DNA of 64,000 bases, from positions 1 to 64,000 of the forward strand of contig CAVQJI010000035.1 of assembly GCA_963712715.1 (NCBI GenBank), in the 5' to 3' direction. A program made the position numbers and the translations under genes. This stretch comes from JAFEDN01 sp963712715. GTDB lineage: Bacteria; Pseudomonadota; Gammaproteobacteria; Coxiellales; Coxiellaceae. Shown here in pieces: positions 42,737-50,831 of this stretch. How positions within the stretch are numbered: position 1 is the first letter of the stretch; each line of letters opens with the position of its first letter. The notes beneath the pieces are model-generated. The model was not told the origin of the DNA. It searched no databases and was given only the letters and a program-made list of their open reading frames with translations.

Positions 42737-43624
42737 TCATTGAGAACTCCAACTGTTGGGAACATGGGCGGTGGCGACGTGGGCACGGGCTTTCTCGCAG
42801 TGGCCGATCTGGTCATCGAAAAAAATATCCGCGCCAAAGGCGTGCAGAAATTCACTTTTGTCCAGGCCGCCCAGGAACAGGGCTTCGTCGATGCGGATTT
42901 GCCAGGAGCGCAGTGTCCTGATCGGCCGCTCATGGGCAGGCGCCTGACGGGCGGTCACCAGGGCGGTGCGGATGGGGCACTGATCCGGTGGAAAATGTTG
43001 TTGCAATTTTTGCAATGCGGACAGAAAGCCTTTGAAGGGTCCGCCCGATAAGGGTAGTTGGGCCGCCAGTTTTTCACTACTGGTAAAAGCGTTAAGCCCC
43101 TGTTCCTGAAAGACACGTTCAGCTTCATCGGAAAACAGCACGGCGTCGCCGTCAAAAGCGAGACGCAGCTCGTTTGAGTGATGTTCCTGGTTATTGGAAG
43201 GTAAAATATTGGCCGCCGCACAACCGGATTGTAAGGCGTCGCAGACATCCTGACTGTGAGCCGAAAGAAACAGGTGCGAACCAAAAGCGCTGACATATTG
43301 ATAAGGGCTTTGTCCGCCGGTAAAAGCCGCGCGGGTGATAGCCAGGTTATAATGTTCAATGCTGTTAAAAATACGCAGTCCCGTATCCGCGCTGTTTCGC
43401 GATAACAAAATAACTTCTACCAGATCTCCATATTGATTCAGGTTTAAAAATTTTGTCACCAGAGGGAAAGCAACACCCGGTTTAAGGATTTCATTTTCGT
43501 GTTCGATTTGATATCGCGCATACGACTCCACTCCCTGGCTTTCAAAAACCCGGTTGCTCTCATCGAGGTCGAACAATGCTCTTGAGGAGATCGCTACAAT
43601 TAATTTATGGGAAATGTCGGTCAT
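42737..43624 (-). CDS. Cytosolic 5'-nucleotidase (NT5C1-like)
   Basis: A 295-residue protein of the 5'-nucleotidase family found in bacteria and as animal cytosolic 5'-nucleotidase IA/IB, which dephosphorylates nucleoside monophosphates. Conserved blocks: LIVAISSRALFDLDESN (HAD-like first Asp pair), VEVILLSRNSADTGLRIFNS, FTGGQSPYQYVSAFGSHLFL, LAFDGDAVLFSDEAE and FLGGLDKSEFLHAFGADIFF. It lies downstream of the helicase-nuclease genes on the same strand, 20 bp from the AddA-like stop. Confidence 0.9.
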   Translation of the reverse strand: MTDISHKLIVAISSRALFDLDESNRVFESQGVESYARYQIEHENEILKPGVAFPLVTKFLNLNQYGDLVEVILLSRNSADTGLRIFNSIEHYNLAITRAAFTGGQSPYQYVSAFGSHLFLSAHSQDVCDALQSGCAAANILPSNNQEHHSNELRLAFDGDAVLFSDEAERVFQEQGLNAFTSSEKLAAQLPLSGGPFKGFLSALQKLQQHFPPDQCPIRTALVTARQAPAHERPIRTLRSWQIRIDEALFLGGLDKSEFLHAFGADIFFDDQIGHCEKARAHVATAHVPNSWSSQ

Positions 43625-43644
43625 ATTGCTCCAGCATAATGAAA

Positions 43645-46600
43645 TTATTCACCCCATGTCCACTCCCGCCAGGTGGAACATAGCGGAAAATAAAGGGCCA
43701 ATCGGATAGCACACGGCTCCCGAAGCGCCATAATTCGGGCATAACGCTCCAGTTGTGGATAATAAAAATCGATGTCTGCTTCTCTAAAAACACCGGTTTT
43801 GTAATCAATGATCCAGCGTGTTCCGGCTTCGTCAATAAAGGTTCGATCCAGGATCACGTGCTGGACCTGTTGATCGATCACAGCGCTCAGGGCGTATTCA
43901 TTTTTGCGTTCCTGGTGAGTGTCGGACAAAATCCATAATCCGCGCGGATCTTCAAGGGTTTTTTGCAGAGCGCCGCGTATTTGGGTCATTGCCTCCGGCA
44001 GATCCGCCGCGGACATGCCTAATTGCCGCAAGCGCCGTTCCCAGCGCGCGTTTGTCAGAACATCTGAAAAATGCGGAGACCGCTGCGCCAGCTCGGCCAG
44101 CGCTTCATGAATGACGGCGCCGGTCCAGGCAGGTCGTCTATCCGCCATTCCCGCTGAGTACAGCGTCCATGACTTCCTATTTATATTCTGCGCATCGGCG
44201 TTCCCTTCAGCGGGAACTCCTGTTCTATTTGTATCCTGCGCGAGGCTTTCATTCAAAAGTGGCGGTGGCTGCCAGTCAGCGACCAGGCGCCGGAAAGGCG
44301 GATTTAGAGTATTGTCATTGCGAGCGCGAGCGAAGCAATCCAGTTCGAACTCTGTAGAATTTCCGTACTGGATTGCTTCGCTCGCGCTCGCGATGACAGT
44401 GGCGCATATGGAGGCAGAGTCTGGAAGCTGTTCGCGAAAATATGGCCAGAGCATCTGAAGAAAGCTGCCGAGAGGAGGTTGCCATTCTTTAATTTGCGGA
44501 ACTTCCGGTAAAGCTGCCAGTAAATGCAGGGTTTGCCTGGCGCGCGTGGCGGCGACGTAGAGCAAACGTCCCGACTCGTAAAGCAATTTTTGCTGCTCAA
44601 TCTGTTTTAAATAAACGTACATGGGATCACTGTCCGCCGCGGCTTCTTTTATGGGCGCGAGAATCAAATGACTGCCGCCTCGCGACTGTGGCCGCTCCAG
44701 CCAGAGTAATAATTGACTGCTGTCCGCAGCCGGTTTTCGCTGTAATTCAGGAAGAATAACATGATCAAATTCCAGACCTTTGGCTTTATGAATGGTCATA
44801 ATCTGCAAACTGGCATCGGACTGCGCATCGGGAGCCGCGTATAATTTCTGTAAACGCTGGGCGAGCAGGGGAGCGTCTGGCGTTTGCTGTTCCTGTTCCA
44901 GCGCCATTAATAGCCGAAAATAGGCCTGCGTATTCAGCAGTTCGTTGCGATGATCAAGTCCCGCGGGTCCTCCGAGAGCCATCCATGCGCCTTCAATCCA
45001 TGCGGTTAAGGGCAGGCGGCCACGATTGAACAGCGCTTGCGAAAGCACCGGAACGATTCGTCGCAGCCGTTTCTGCCCATCCTCGCTGAGGATTAATTGT
45101 GGAAAATCCAGCAGCGCTTCGTAGATCGTGCGGCGTTGCGCAGCCTGCGCCACAGCGTGCAGATCCGCCAGAGATAAACCGCAGTACGGCGCGCGCAAGA
45201 TCGCCAGCCAACTGATGCGGTCACCACGATGATGCAGAGCGCGCGTGAGTGCGGCCAGGTCCTGAATTTCAGCGCGATCGGCGAGGGGCTCAATTTCTAC
45301 CGCCTGAAATTTTATTTGCGCCGCCTGGAAGGCGGGAATAATTTTAAATAAATGCGGGCGCGAGCGAACCAGCACCGCTATTTTTGCCTCCGGGCTTTTC
45401 TGCCGGCATTCTTCGATAATGTTAACAATTTGCCGTGCTTCGCTGACCGCGTCGTGGCAACCGTAACAGGAAACCGCCGGTGAAAAAATTTGCGATTGAG
45501 TGGCCAAAGCTGCGGTGTAAGGAATGGCGCCGCTGGTTAAATCGGCGATAGTGGGTAAAATATCGGGAAAAACAGTATTAAACCACGCAATTAAATTTTC
45601 GCCCGAGCGAAAATTGCGGGTTAATGTTAATGGCGTTAATGGTATCTGCTGGACGCCCCTTTGCATTGCCCGCAAAAAAAGACTCACTTCGGCATTGCGG
45701 AAACGGTAGATGGATTGCATGGGATCTCCTACCAAAAATACGGTCCGGCCATCACCCGGTTCCCAACCCAACAGCAATTTTTCCAGCAGTTTCAATTGTG
45801 CAACCGATGTGTCCTGAAACTCATCCACCAGCAGATGGCGGATACGGTAATCGAGAGACAGGGCCAAATCCGTGGGTTGTTGTTCTTCACCCAAAGCCCG
45901 GTTGGCGGATAATCCCAGTTCGATAAAATCCATCATACCGTGCTGCTGAAAAATCAGTTGCAGTTGCGCGGCGAGCAGAGGCAGTACCTGGATCAGAATA
46001 TTGATAATCTGCCATTGACCGTCCTCATAGCGAGTGGGTGGGCATTGCAGGATTTGGCGAAGCCGCGCGCAGGTTTTATCGTCGCCGGTGAGGCGGGCGA
46101 GTATTTCTTCGAAAGCGATTTTTTCCGCTGTTTTTGGCGGAAAACCGGTGCGGATGTCAATCATTTTCCGCCACTCGCCTTTTGCCGTTAACAGCGCCTG
46201 AGCCAGTCCCCGCCAGATTTCCAAATGGGCGGCCTCGGGCGATGGGAAATCGCCGCGATCCGCCCACAACGCCAGAGGGTGCGAGGTCTGTTTTGCCAGC
46301 AGGTTTTTACCGGCAAAGCGTAACAGAGGCAGTAATTCCGATCTTAAATCCGGCTTCAAACATTTCTGGGCAGTTTCTAAAATTTCCTGCGCTAATTGCG
46401 CCAGACCTTGTTCGAGACGACGCCGTACTTGCGGTGAGGAAGCGCCGCCCACTAGATACGGCAGCCATTGTTCGCGTTTGGCCAGTAATTCCACACATAA
46501 TTGCATTAACTTTTCGGCGTTATTATCCAGGTGCGCTAGCAGCTCTAAAGGTGTCGCCTGCAACAAAATTTCCCGAACGGCCTGTTGATAGTAGGGAACG

Positions 46601-46980
46601 GCGTTCTCGACAATCCGCGCGGGCGCCCCGTATCCGGCGAGTAGCGGCAGGCGGTTGCTGAGCTGACCGCACAGGGCGTCAATCGTTAAAATCCGCAATC
46701 TTTGTGGATTTTCCATCACCTCTTTCGCCAGAGGGCTTTCCTGAGTACGATGCAGGGCGGACAATATACGCTCACGCATTTCCGCTGCCGCTTTACGCGT
46801 GAAAGTAATGGCGATAATTTCTTCGGGAGCATCGCACGCATGATTCAATAGAGAAAGATATCGCTGTGTCAGCAATTCCGTTTTGCCAGATCCCGCGGGC
46901 GCCTGGACAATGAAAGATTGCGTGGGATTTAAAGCATCGCGTCGCGCCTGTTCATCTGCATTCATAATTGGACCCGGCAA
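43645..46980 (-). CDS. AddA/RecB-like UvrD-family helicase-nuclease
   Basis: A 1,111-residue helicase with C-terminal nuclease, likely the motor of a two-subunit double-strand-break resection enzyme. Helicase motifs: Walker A VQAPAGSGKTELLTQRY (residues 24-40), VDEFQDTSVAQ, VGDPMQSIYRFR, LTRNFRS, MTIHKAKGLEFDHV and VAATRARQTLH. The nuclease site IIDYKTG is near residue 1068. Residues about 861-889 come from an in-frame GTCATTGCGAGCG palindrome, and about 909-945 from a second repeat, both in the linker before the nuclease domain. Despite 65 foreign residues the frame is open. It overlaps the AddB-like gene; the downstream Met (46965) may be the true start. Confidence 0.9.
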   Translation of the reverse strand: MPGPIMNADEQARRDALNPTQSFIVQAPAGSGKTELLTQRYLSLLNHACDAPEEIIAITFTRKAAAEMRERILSALHRTQESPLAKEVMENPQRLRILTIDALCGQLSNRLPLLAGYGAPARIVENAVPYYQQAVREILLQATPLELLAHLDNNAEKLMQLCVELLAKREQWLPYLVGGASSPQVRRRLEQGLAQLAQEILETAQKCLKPDLRSELLPLLRFAGKNLLAKQTSHPLALWADRGDFPSPEAAHLEIWRGLAQALLTAKGEWRKMIDIRTGFPPKTAEKIAFEEILARLTGDDKTCARLRQILQCPPTRYEDGQWQIINILIQVLPLLAAQLQLIFQQHGMMDFIELGLSANRALGEEQQPTDLALSLDYRIRHLLVDEFQDTSVAQLKLLEKLLLGWEPGDGRTVFLVGDPMQSIYRFRNAEVSLFLRAMQRGVQQIPLTPLTLTRNFRSGENLIAWFNTVFPDILPTIADLTSGAIPYTAALATQSQIFSPAVSCYGCHDAVSEARQIVNIIEECRQKSPEAKIAVLVRSRPHLFKIIPAFQAAQIKFQAVEIEPLADRAEIQDLAALTRALHHRGDRISWLAILRAPYCGLSLADLHAVAQAAQRRTIYEALLDFPQLILSEDGQKRLRRIVPVLSQALFNRGRLPLTAWIEGAWMALGGPAGLDHRNELLNTQAYFRLLMALEQEQQTPDAPLLAQRLQKLYAAPDAQSDASLQIMTIHKAKGLEFDHVILPELQRKPAADSSQLLLWLERPQSRGGSHLILAPIKEAAADSDPMYVYLKQIEQQKLLYESGRLLYVAATRARQTLHLLAALPEVPQIKEWQPPLGSFLQMLWPYFREQLPDSASICATVIASASEAIQYGNSTEFELDCFARARNDNTLNPPFRRLVADWQPPPLLNESLAQDTNRTGVPAEGNADAQNINRKSWTLYSAGMADRRPAWTGAVIHEALAELAQRSPHFSDVLTNARWERRLRQLGMSAADLPEAMTQIRGALQKTLEDPRGLWILSDTHQERKNEYALSAVIDQQVQHVILDRTFIDEAGTRWIIDYKTGVFREADIDFYYPQLERYARIMALREPCAIRLALYFPLCSTWREWTWGE
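44145..44253. repeat. Element-B fragments, in frame in the AddA-like gene
   Basis: Two truncated pieces in tandem. The first is CGCTGAGTACAGCG...TTCCTATTTATATTCTGCGC and the second is TTCCCTTCAGCGGGAACTCC followed by GTATCCTGCGCGAGGC. Both match the modules of the repeats at 19057 and 58960. Translation stays open on the minus strand (PAEGNADAQNINRKS). Confidence 0.75.
44314..44397. repeat. GTCATTGCGAGCG palindrome, in frame in the AddA-like gene
   Basis: An 84-bp copy (28 codons) with arms GTCATTGCGAGCGCGAGCGA and complement. On the coding strand it reads VIASASEAIQYGNS then LDCFARARND, without a stop. It is the only complete member of this class inside a gene in this window. Confidence 0.9.
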
Positions 46981-49598
46981 AGAGACTGTAAATCACATGT
47001 TTGGCAGGGCGTTCCATTATCGGCGGGATCAGCCTGTGCAAAGCCGTGCTGAAATTCGCTGGCCAGTTTTTCCAGGGCGGTACGCCAATACTCCAGTAAC
47101 TCTGTCCATATTCTGGGTGCAAAGTATTCCTTGTGGCTGTCGACATTGATGATCCCCGCCGGGAAATAACGCGCGGTGTCGAGGGATTCTTCGTGCAGCC
47201 CCTTAAACCCCGGTTTACTGACGTGCAATTGCGCGAAAGCCACGCCTACCAGTTTTTGTGGGTGGCGGAAATTTAAAGTATATAAAGGCAACTGGGGTTG
47301 CCGCAACCGCTCTGTTAACCAGTCGTGAATGCTGGTCATTCCGGTTTTATAATCAATGAGCAATTGACCGCCATTTTCGAGCTGGTCAATACGGTCAATT
47401 TTCATTCGCAGACGCAAACCCGATAATTCCAGTGTATGTTCAGTTTCCTGTTCAATGACCTGAAACGGCGGCCGGTTTTTTTCCAGCGCCAGCCACTCAC
47501 TCAACAAAGTTATTAGCCGGTTTTTTTCAATAGAAGTAAATGGGGAGTCTTGCTTCAATAATAATTCTTCTGACACGCGATCGACTGTTTCCGTTAGCAT
47601 TTTTTGCAGGGCCGCGTCATTCATTGCCAAAAGATTTTGCTGGTTTTTAAGGGCCTTCCAGATATATTCCAGAGCGTTGTGGATCAATATACCGTGTTGG
47701 CGGGCGGAAATACCTAATTTGGGTTGCTCCAGCGCCACGGCGTTAAGCCGGAAAGTAGCAAAGGCGCGAAACGGGCATTCCGCCTGCCGCGTTAATATAG
47801 CGCTTCCGCCGCTAATTTTTTCAGTCAGGGCGACCGGGGGAGCCTGCTCTTCGGGCACGGTTTCCTTGCGGGCGGAGGCAAAGATATTTTCAGCATAAGA
47901 GACGAACGGCGGCAGGTGGTCCTGAGAATCTTCTATCGCCAACTCCGGAACCAAACGGCTAAAACGCACGGTTTGATCCGGTTCTGCCGGAGAGCAGCTT
48001 AACCAGATTTCCCCCGCAGAATTTAACAAACGCTGGGTGATTCGTTGTGCATAAATCAGTTCGCGTTGCGTCGAAGCGTGGGGCATTTGCCGTCGCGTTT
48101 GCAATGAATAAGGTAGAAAGGGATTGGGTTGCGCGGGCGGCGGCCAGTTTCGATCATCAAGGCCCATTACCCACATCGCATCAAAATAAAAACCACTGCT
48201 TTCCAGAACTCCGAGAATTTGAATGGGACTTTTCGATTCGGTCTGTGGTTGAAAAATTGTTTGCGCAGCTAAACGTTGCAGGCAATGCAGTGCCTTTGTG
48301 CGAGTGATATTACCGCTTATCATATCCAGTTCGGCTAATTCGACGAAGAGTTCCCGCCATCGCTGGATAAGCTGATACTCAAGACTATTTAAACCCCGGC
48401 CTCCCGGCCATCCTAGCGCGGTTAATTGTTGGCTGAAATGCTCTGCCCAGGCACTGGGTAATTGCAAACGCTCAGATACCTTACTGAGGGCCGCGTGGGC
48501 GCGCCAGCGCTGTAGCCAGGTTTGACCGGGATAATCTGCCTGCCAGTGTGTCATCGCGTTAAATAAAACCGTCGGCGGCAGTTCAAATCCCCCCAGACCA
48601 CGGCATTGCGCGTCCAGTTGCGCGCCTAAATTAATATCGCTTTCGTTTTGACAGAGATAAGGAGACTGCAGCAAATCACTGAGTGACTCTATCTCTATTT
48701 TCAACGGATTAAGCGACAGCGCCTGGAGAGCCGACCGAATTATTTCAAACCGGTCGAGACTTTGGCCTCCGGAAATGTTGAATGGCAATTCCGAAGGCAA
48801 AACGCCGGGAAGGAGATTTTCAGGAGCAAAAATACGAGTAAAAATACTCAGGATTAAAGACCGATGGGTTGTCAATTGCGGAATGATGCAACCAATGTTT
48901 CGCCGGGGATTTTCTTCGAGACATTTTTTTGCCCATTGAGCCATTTGCATAATTTCCGATTCCAGATCTGTACAAATCCGCGAACGGATTTGTACAGGTC
49001 TGGATTGTTGATATTGCCGGGTAATCATGCGGTCAACGGTAGTGCATTGATCGTATGTCCTAAATAAGCTCTGGTAAGCGGGTGGTATTTCATCAAAACC
49101 AATGAGCAGGAGTTCCCTACCCGATGGGGGATCGCAAGGGGAAGGCTCTGCGTGCTGAAGACGAAGAGGCAATTCCGCTTCGCTCAACCAGTGTTGCTGG
49201 TGGCAACGATCCATGAACTGTTCGACCCAATGTACAAACAGACTGACTTCTGCCGATGTGGTCTCGCTCCTCAGCATTTCTAATGAAACTTCCCAATGAT
49301 TAAATAATTCCCAGGCTTGTTGAACCAGTTGGACGGTATTGTCGACGTGAAGCAGGGGATAGGCAGAGTGACGGGTTTCCTGAATAATTTCAGACCATAG
49401 TTGCTGTTCCTGTAGCGGAGTCAACAATAGATCGGATTCCAGAGGATGAGAGCGCCAAAGAGTTTGAAACCAGGTTCGCAATGGCAGTATGGTAGGAGTT
49501 TCCCATACTTGAAGGTCATGGATTTGTTGTTGCGCAGCATAGTCCTGACGGATGATTTCAGCTAATCGCCTGTTCGCCGTGAGTACTACTGTATCCAT
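46962..49598 (-). CDS. AddB-like PD-(D/E)XK nuclease (TIGR03623-type)
   Basis: An 878-residue partner of the adjacent helicase. The N-terminal half is an inactivated helicase-like scaffold. The C-terminal half has the nuclease core RMKIDRIDQLENGGQLLIDY followed by KTG, and the cysteines of an AddB-type Fe-S staple: CPFRAFATFRL upstream and CQTCDLQSLC at the very end. Proteins of this kind pair with UvrD-like nucleases in gammaproteobacteria lacking RecBCD. Residues about 151-163 (EPSPCDPPSGRE) are a remnant of a repeat element kept in frame. The gene starts the three-gene minus-strand run. Confidence 0.88.
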   Translation of the reverse strand: MDTVVLTANRRLAEIIRQDYAAQQQIHDLQVWETPTILPLRTWFQTLWRSHPLESDLLLTPLQEQQLWSEIIQETRHSAYPLLHVDNTVQLVQQAWELFNHWEVSLEMLRSETTSAEVSLFVHWVEQFMDRCHQQHWLSEAELPLRLQHAEPSPCDPPSGRELLLIGFDEIPPAYQSLFRTYDQCTTVDRMITRQYQQSRPVQIRSRICTDLESEIMQMAQWAKKCLEENPRRNIGCIIPQLTTHRSLILSIFTRIFAPENLLPGVLPSELPFNISGGQSLDRFEIIRSALQALSLNPLKIEIESLSDLLQSPYLCQNESDINLGAQLDAQCRGLGGFELPPTVLFNAMTHWQADYPGQTWLQRWRAHAALSKVSERLQLPSAWAEHFSQQLTALGWPGGRGLNSLEYQLIQRWRELFVELAELDMISGNITRTKALHCLQRLAAQTIFQPQTESKSPIQILGVLESSGFYFDAMWVMGLDDRNWPPPAQPNPFLPYSLQTRRQMPHASTQRELIYAQRITQRLLNSAGEIWLSCSPAEPDQTVRFSRLVPELAIEDSQDHLPPFVSYAENIFASARKETVPEEQAPPVALTEKISGGSAILTRQAECPFRAFATFRLNAVALEQPKLGISARQHGILIHNALEYIWKALKNQQNLLAMNDAALQKMLTETVDRVSEELLLKQDSPFTSIEKNRLITLLSEWLALEKNRPPFQVIEQETEHTLELSGLRLRMKIDRIDQLENGGQLLIDYKTGMTSIHDWLTERLRQPQLPLYTLNFRHPQKLVGVAFAQLHVSKPGFKGLHEESLDTARYFPAGIINVDSHKEYFAPRIWTELLEYWRTALEKLASEFQHGFAQADPADNGTPCQTCDLQSLCRVQL
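49109..49145. repeat. Element-B remnant, in frame in the AddB-like gene
   Basis: About 37 bp, GGAGTTCCCTACCCGATGGG followed by GGATCGCAAGGGGAAGG, match the CGATGGGGGATCGCAAGGGG module of the repeats at 20500 and 50685. Flanking protein sequence (LPLRLQHA before, LLLIGFDEIPP after) looks native. Confidence 0.65.
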
Positions 49599-49599
49599 A

Positions 49600-50038
49600 T
49601 CATTTTTCCGTCATGTTTGCACACAGGTCCAAATCAATGGAAACGATTATAACGTTTTGAGCCAAATATTCTATAGGGACAAAATAAAAATAAAAAAAAT
49701 TTAAGTAACTACTTGATTATTTGAAAAATTATTATCATGACTAAAATCGACCCAATTTGTTCTAAGTCCGCAGATTAGTGGGATAATTATGAGATTTTGT
49801 CGGGATACTCACAAAGTTATCCACAGAATTTGTGAATAACTTTTTAAACGCTAAAATCCTACTTTTAAAAAACAATTTTCATGGAAAATTATCCCCATTA
49901 GCCCCTGTAGACAAAGAATATTGGATATGCTAAATTAACAAAGGGTAGCGTTGCGAGCATTTTGAGCGGGCTGTTTTATGCTCTCTTTTGAATGATTTGC
50001 TATGCATTTTTTGACATTTTGTATGAGAGTATTTAAAC
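49600..50038. other. Intergenic region with inverted DnaA-box pair and AT-rich tract
   Basis: A 440-bp gap between divergent genes. It contains TTATCCACA at 49817-49825 and its inverted partner TGTGAATAA at 49831-49839, both exact to the DnaA-box consensus TTAT(C/T/A)CACA. They lie in a 13-bp inverted repeat (AAAGTTATCCACA against TGTGAATAACTTT). A third, one-mismatch box (TTATCCCCA) is at 49889-49897. A strongly AT-rich tract lies at 49680-49745. It may be an origin, a DnaA-titrating or DnaA-regulated site, or simply the long leader of the RRM gene. No coding frame is apparent. Confidence 0.45.
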
Positions 50039-50440
50039 ATGACAAATAAAATATATGTAGGTAATTTGTCCTACAGGACCGCTGAAGATCAATTGGCACA
50101 ACACTTTAATAAATTTGGGCAGATTTCTAGTACAGTGATTGTAATAGACCGTGCTACAAATCGTTCAAAAGGGTTTGGCTTTATTACTTTTGAAAGCGAA
50201 AATGCGGCCCAACAGGCCGTTCAGGAAATGAATGGTAAGGAAATTGATGGCCGTACCGTTAAAGTCAGCATTGCCAAGCCTCCCAAAGAACGCGAAGGCG
50301 GCGGTGGTGGCGGCATGGGCGGCGGTATGGGTGGCCGTTCAGGCGGCAGACCCGGCGGCGGCTTTGGAGCTCGTCGCGACGGCGGCAACCGCGATCGCGA
50401 TTCCCGCGGTGGCAACGGCGGCGGACGCGGCGGTTATTAA
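50039..50440 (+). CDS. RRM RNA-binding protein with Gly/Arg-rich tail
   Basis: A 133-residue protein. One RNA-recognition motif (residues 3-80) shows RNP2 IYVGNLS and RNP1 KGFGFITFE. The tail (about residues 87-133) is GGGGGGMGGGMGGRSGG-like with scattered Arg, resembling RGG boxes. Such proteins in cyanobacteria and some proteobacteria are cold-induced RNA chaperones. A long AT-rich leader precedes it. A hairpin terminator follows. Confidence 0.93.
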   Translation: MTNKIYVGNLSYRTAEDQLAQHFNKFGQISSTVIVIDRATNRSKGFGFITFESENAAQQAVQEMNGKEIDGRTVKVSIAKPPKEREGGGGGGMGGGMGGRSGGRPGGGFGARRDGGNRDRDSRGGNGGGRGGY

Positions 50441-50455
50441 TTAGCCTTTTTGCCA

Positions 50456-50482
50456 AGGGGGGATCACAAATCTCCCCCCTTC
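50456..50482 (+). terminator. Rho-independent terminator after the RRM gene
   Basis: AAGGGGGGATCACAAATCTC followed by CCCCCTT forms a 9-10-bp GC stem with a short loop, then TCTTCATT. The U-tract is weak, but the position 16 bp after the stop is as expected. Confidence 0.6.
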
Positions 50483-50562
50483 TTCATTACAATAGTCTTT
50501 TATTCAAAGTCTTGAATACCAAAATTAAAATTCACATCGTCAAAATACTCGACTTTAGCCAT

Positions 50563-50592
50563 CTGGATTGCTTCGCTCACGCTCGCAATGAC
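50563..50592. repeat. Half copy of the GTCATTGCGAGCG palindrome
   Basis: CTGGATTGCTTCGCTCACGC followed by TCGCAATGAC is one arm only. The region 50490-50684 otherwise shows no gene. Confidence 0.75.
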
Positions 50593-50684
50593 TATGCTTT
50601 TTGGTGCTCAACCAGCAATTCCTGCTGAGAATAAAATGAATTTAAGAGACTGAAATATTGGAGTAATTTCACATAATGAAAAAT

Positions 50685-50831
50685 AATTTTCGCAGAAAAT
50701 TCACTGCGCCATGGGGGATCGCAAGGGGGAGCTGCGCGAAGCGCTCCCCCTTCATTCCGAGCATCGGCTCCGCCGAGCGCAGGATATAAATAGGAGCAAT
50801 CTCGATCTCGCTTCAGCGAGATCGAGATTGC
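50685..50831. repeat. Element-B copy at the 3' end of the sensor kinase gene
   Basis: It begins AATTTTCGCAGAAAATT, then CATGGGGGATCGCAAGGGGG, AGCGCTCCCCCTTCATTCCG, a CGGCTCCGCCG hairpin and GCGCAGGATATAAATAGGAG. It ends with the long hairpin GCAATCTCGATCTCGCTTCA...GAGATCGAGATTGC. The orientation is opposite to 58960. The stop codon of the kinase lies in the final hairpin. Confidence 0.85.

Noticed and set aside
50221..50456. Proline- or alanine-rich frames in other phases of the RRM gene
   Set aside because: They arise from the GGC-rich codons of the Gly/Arg tail; the RRM frame is clearly the coding one.
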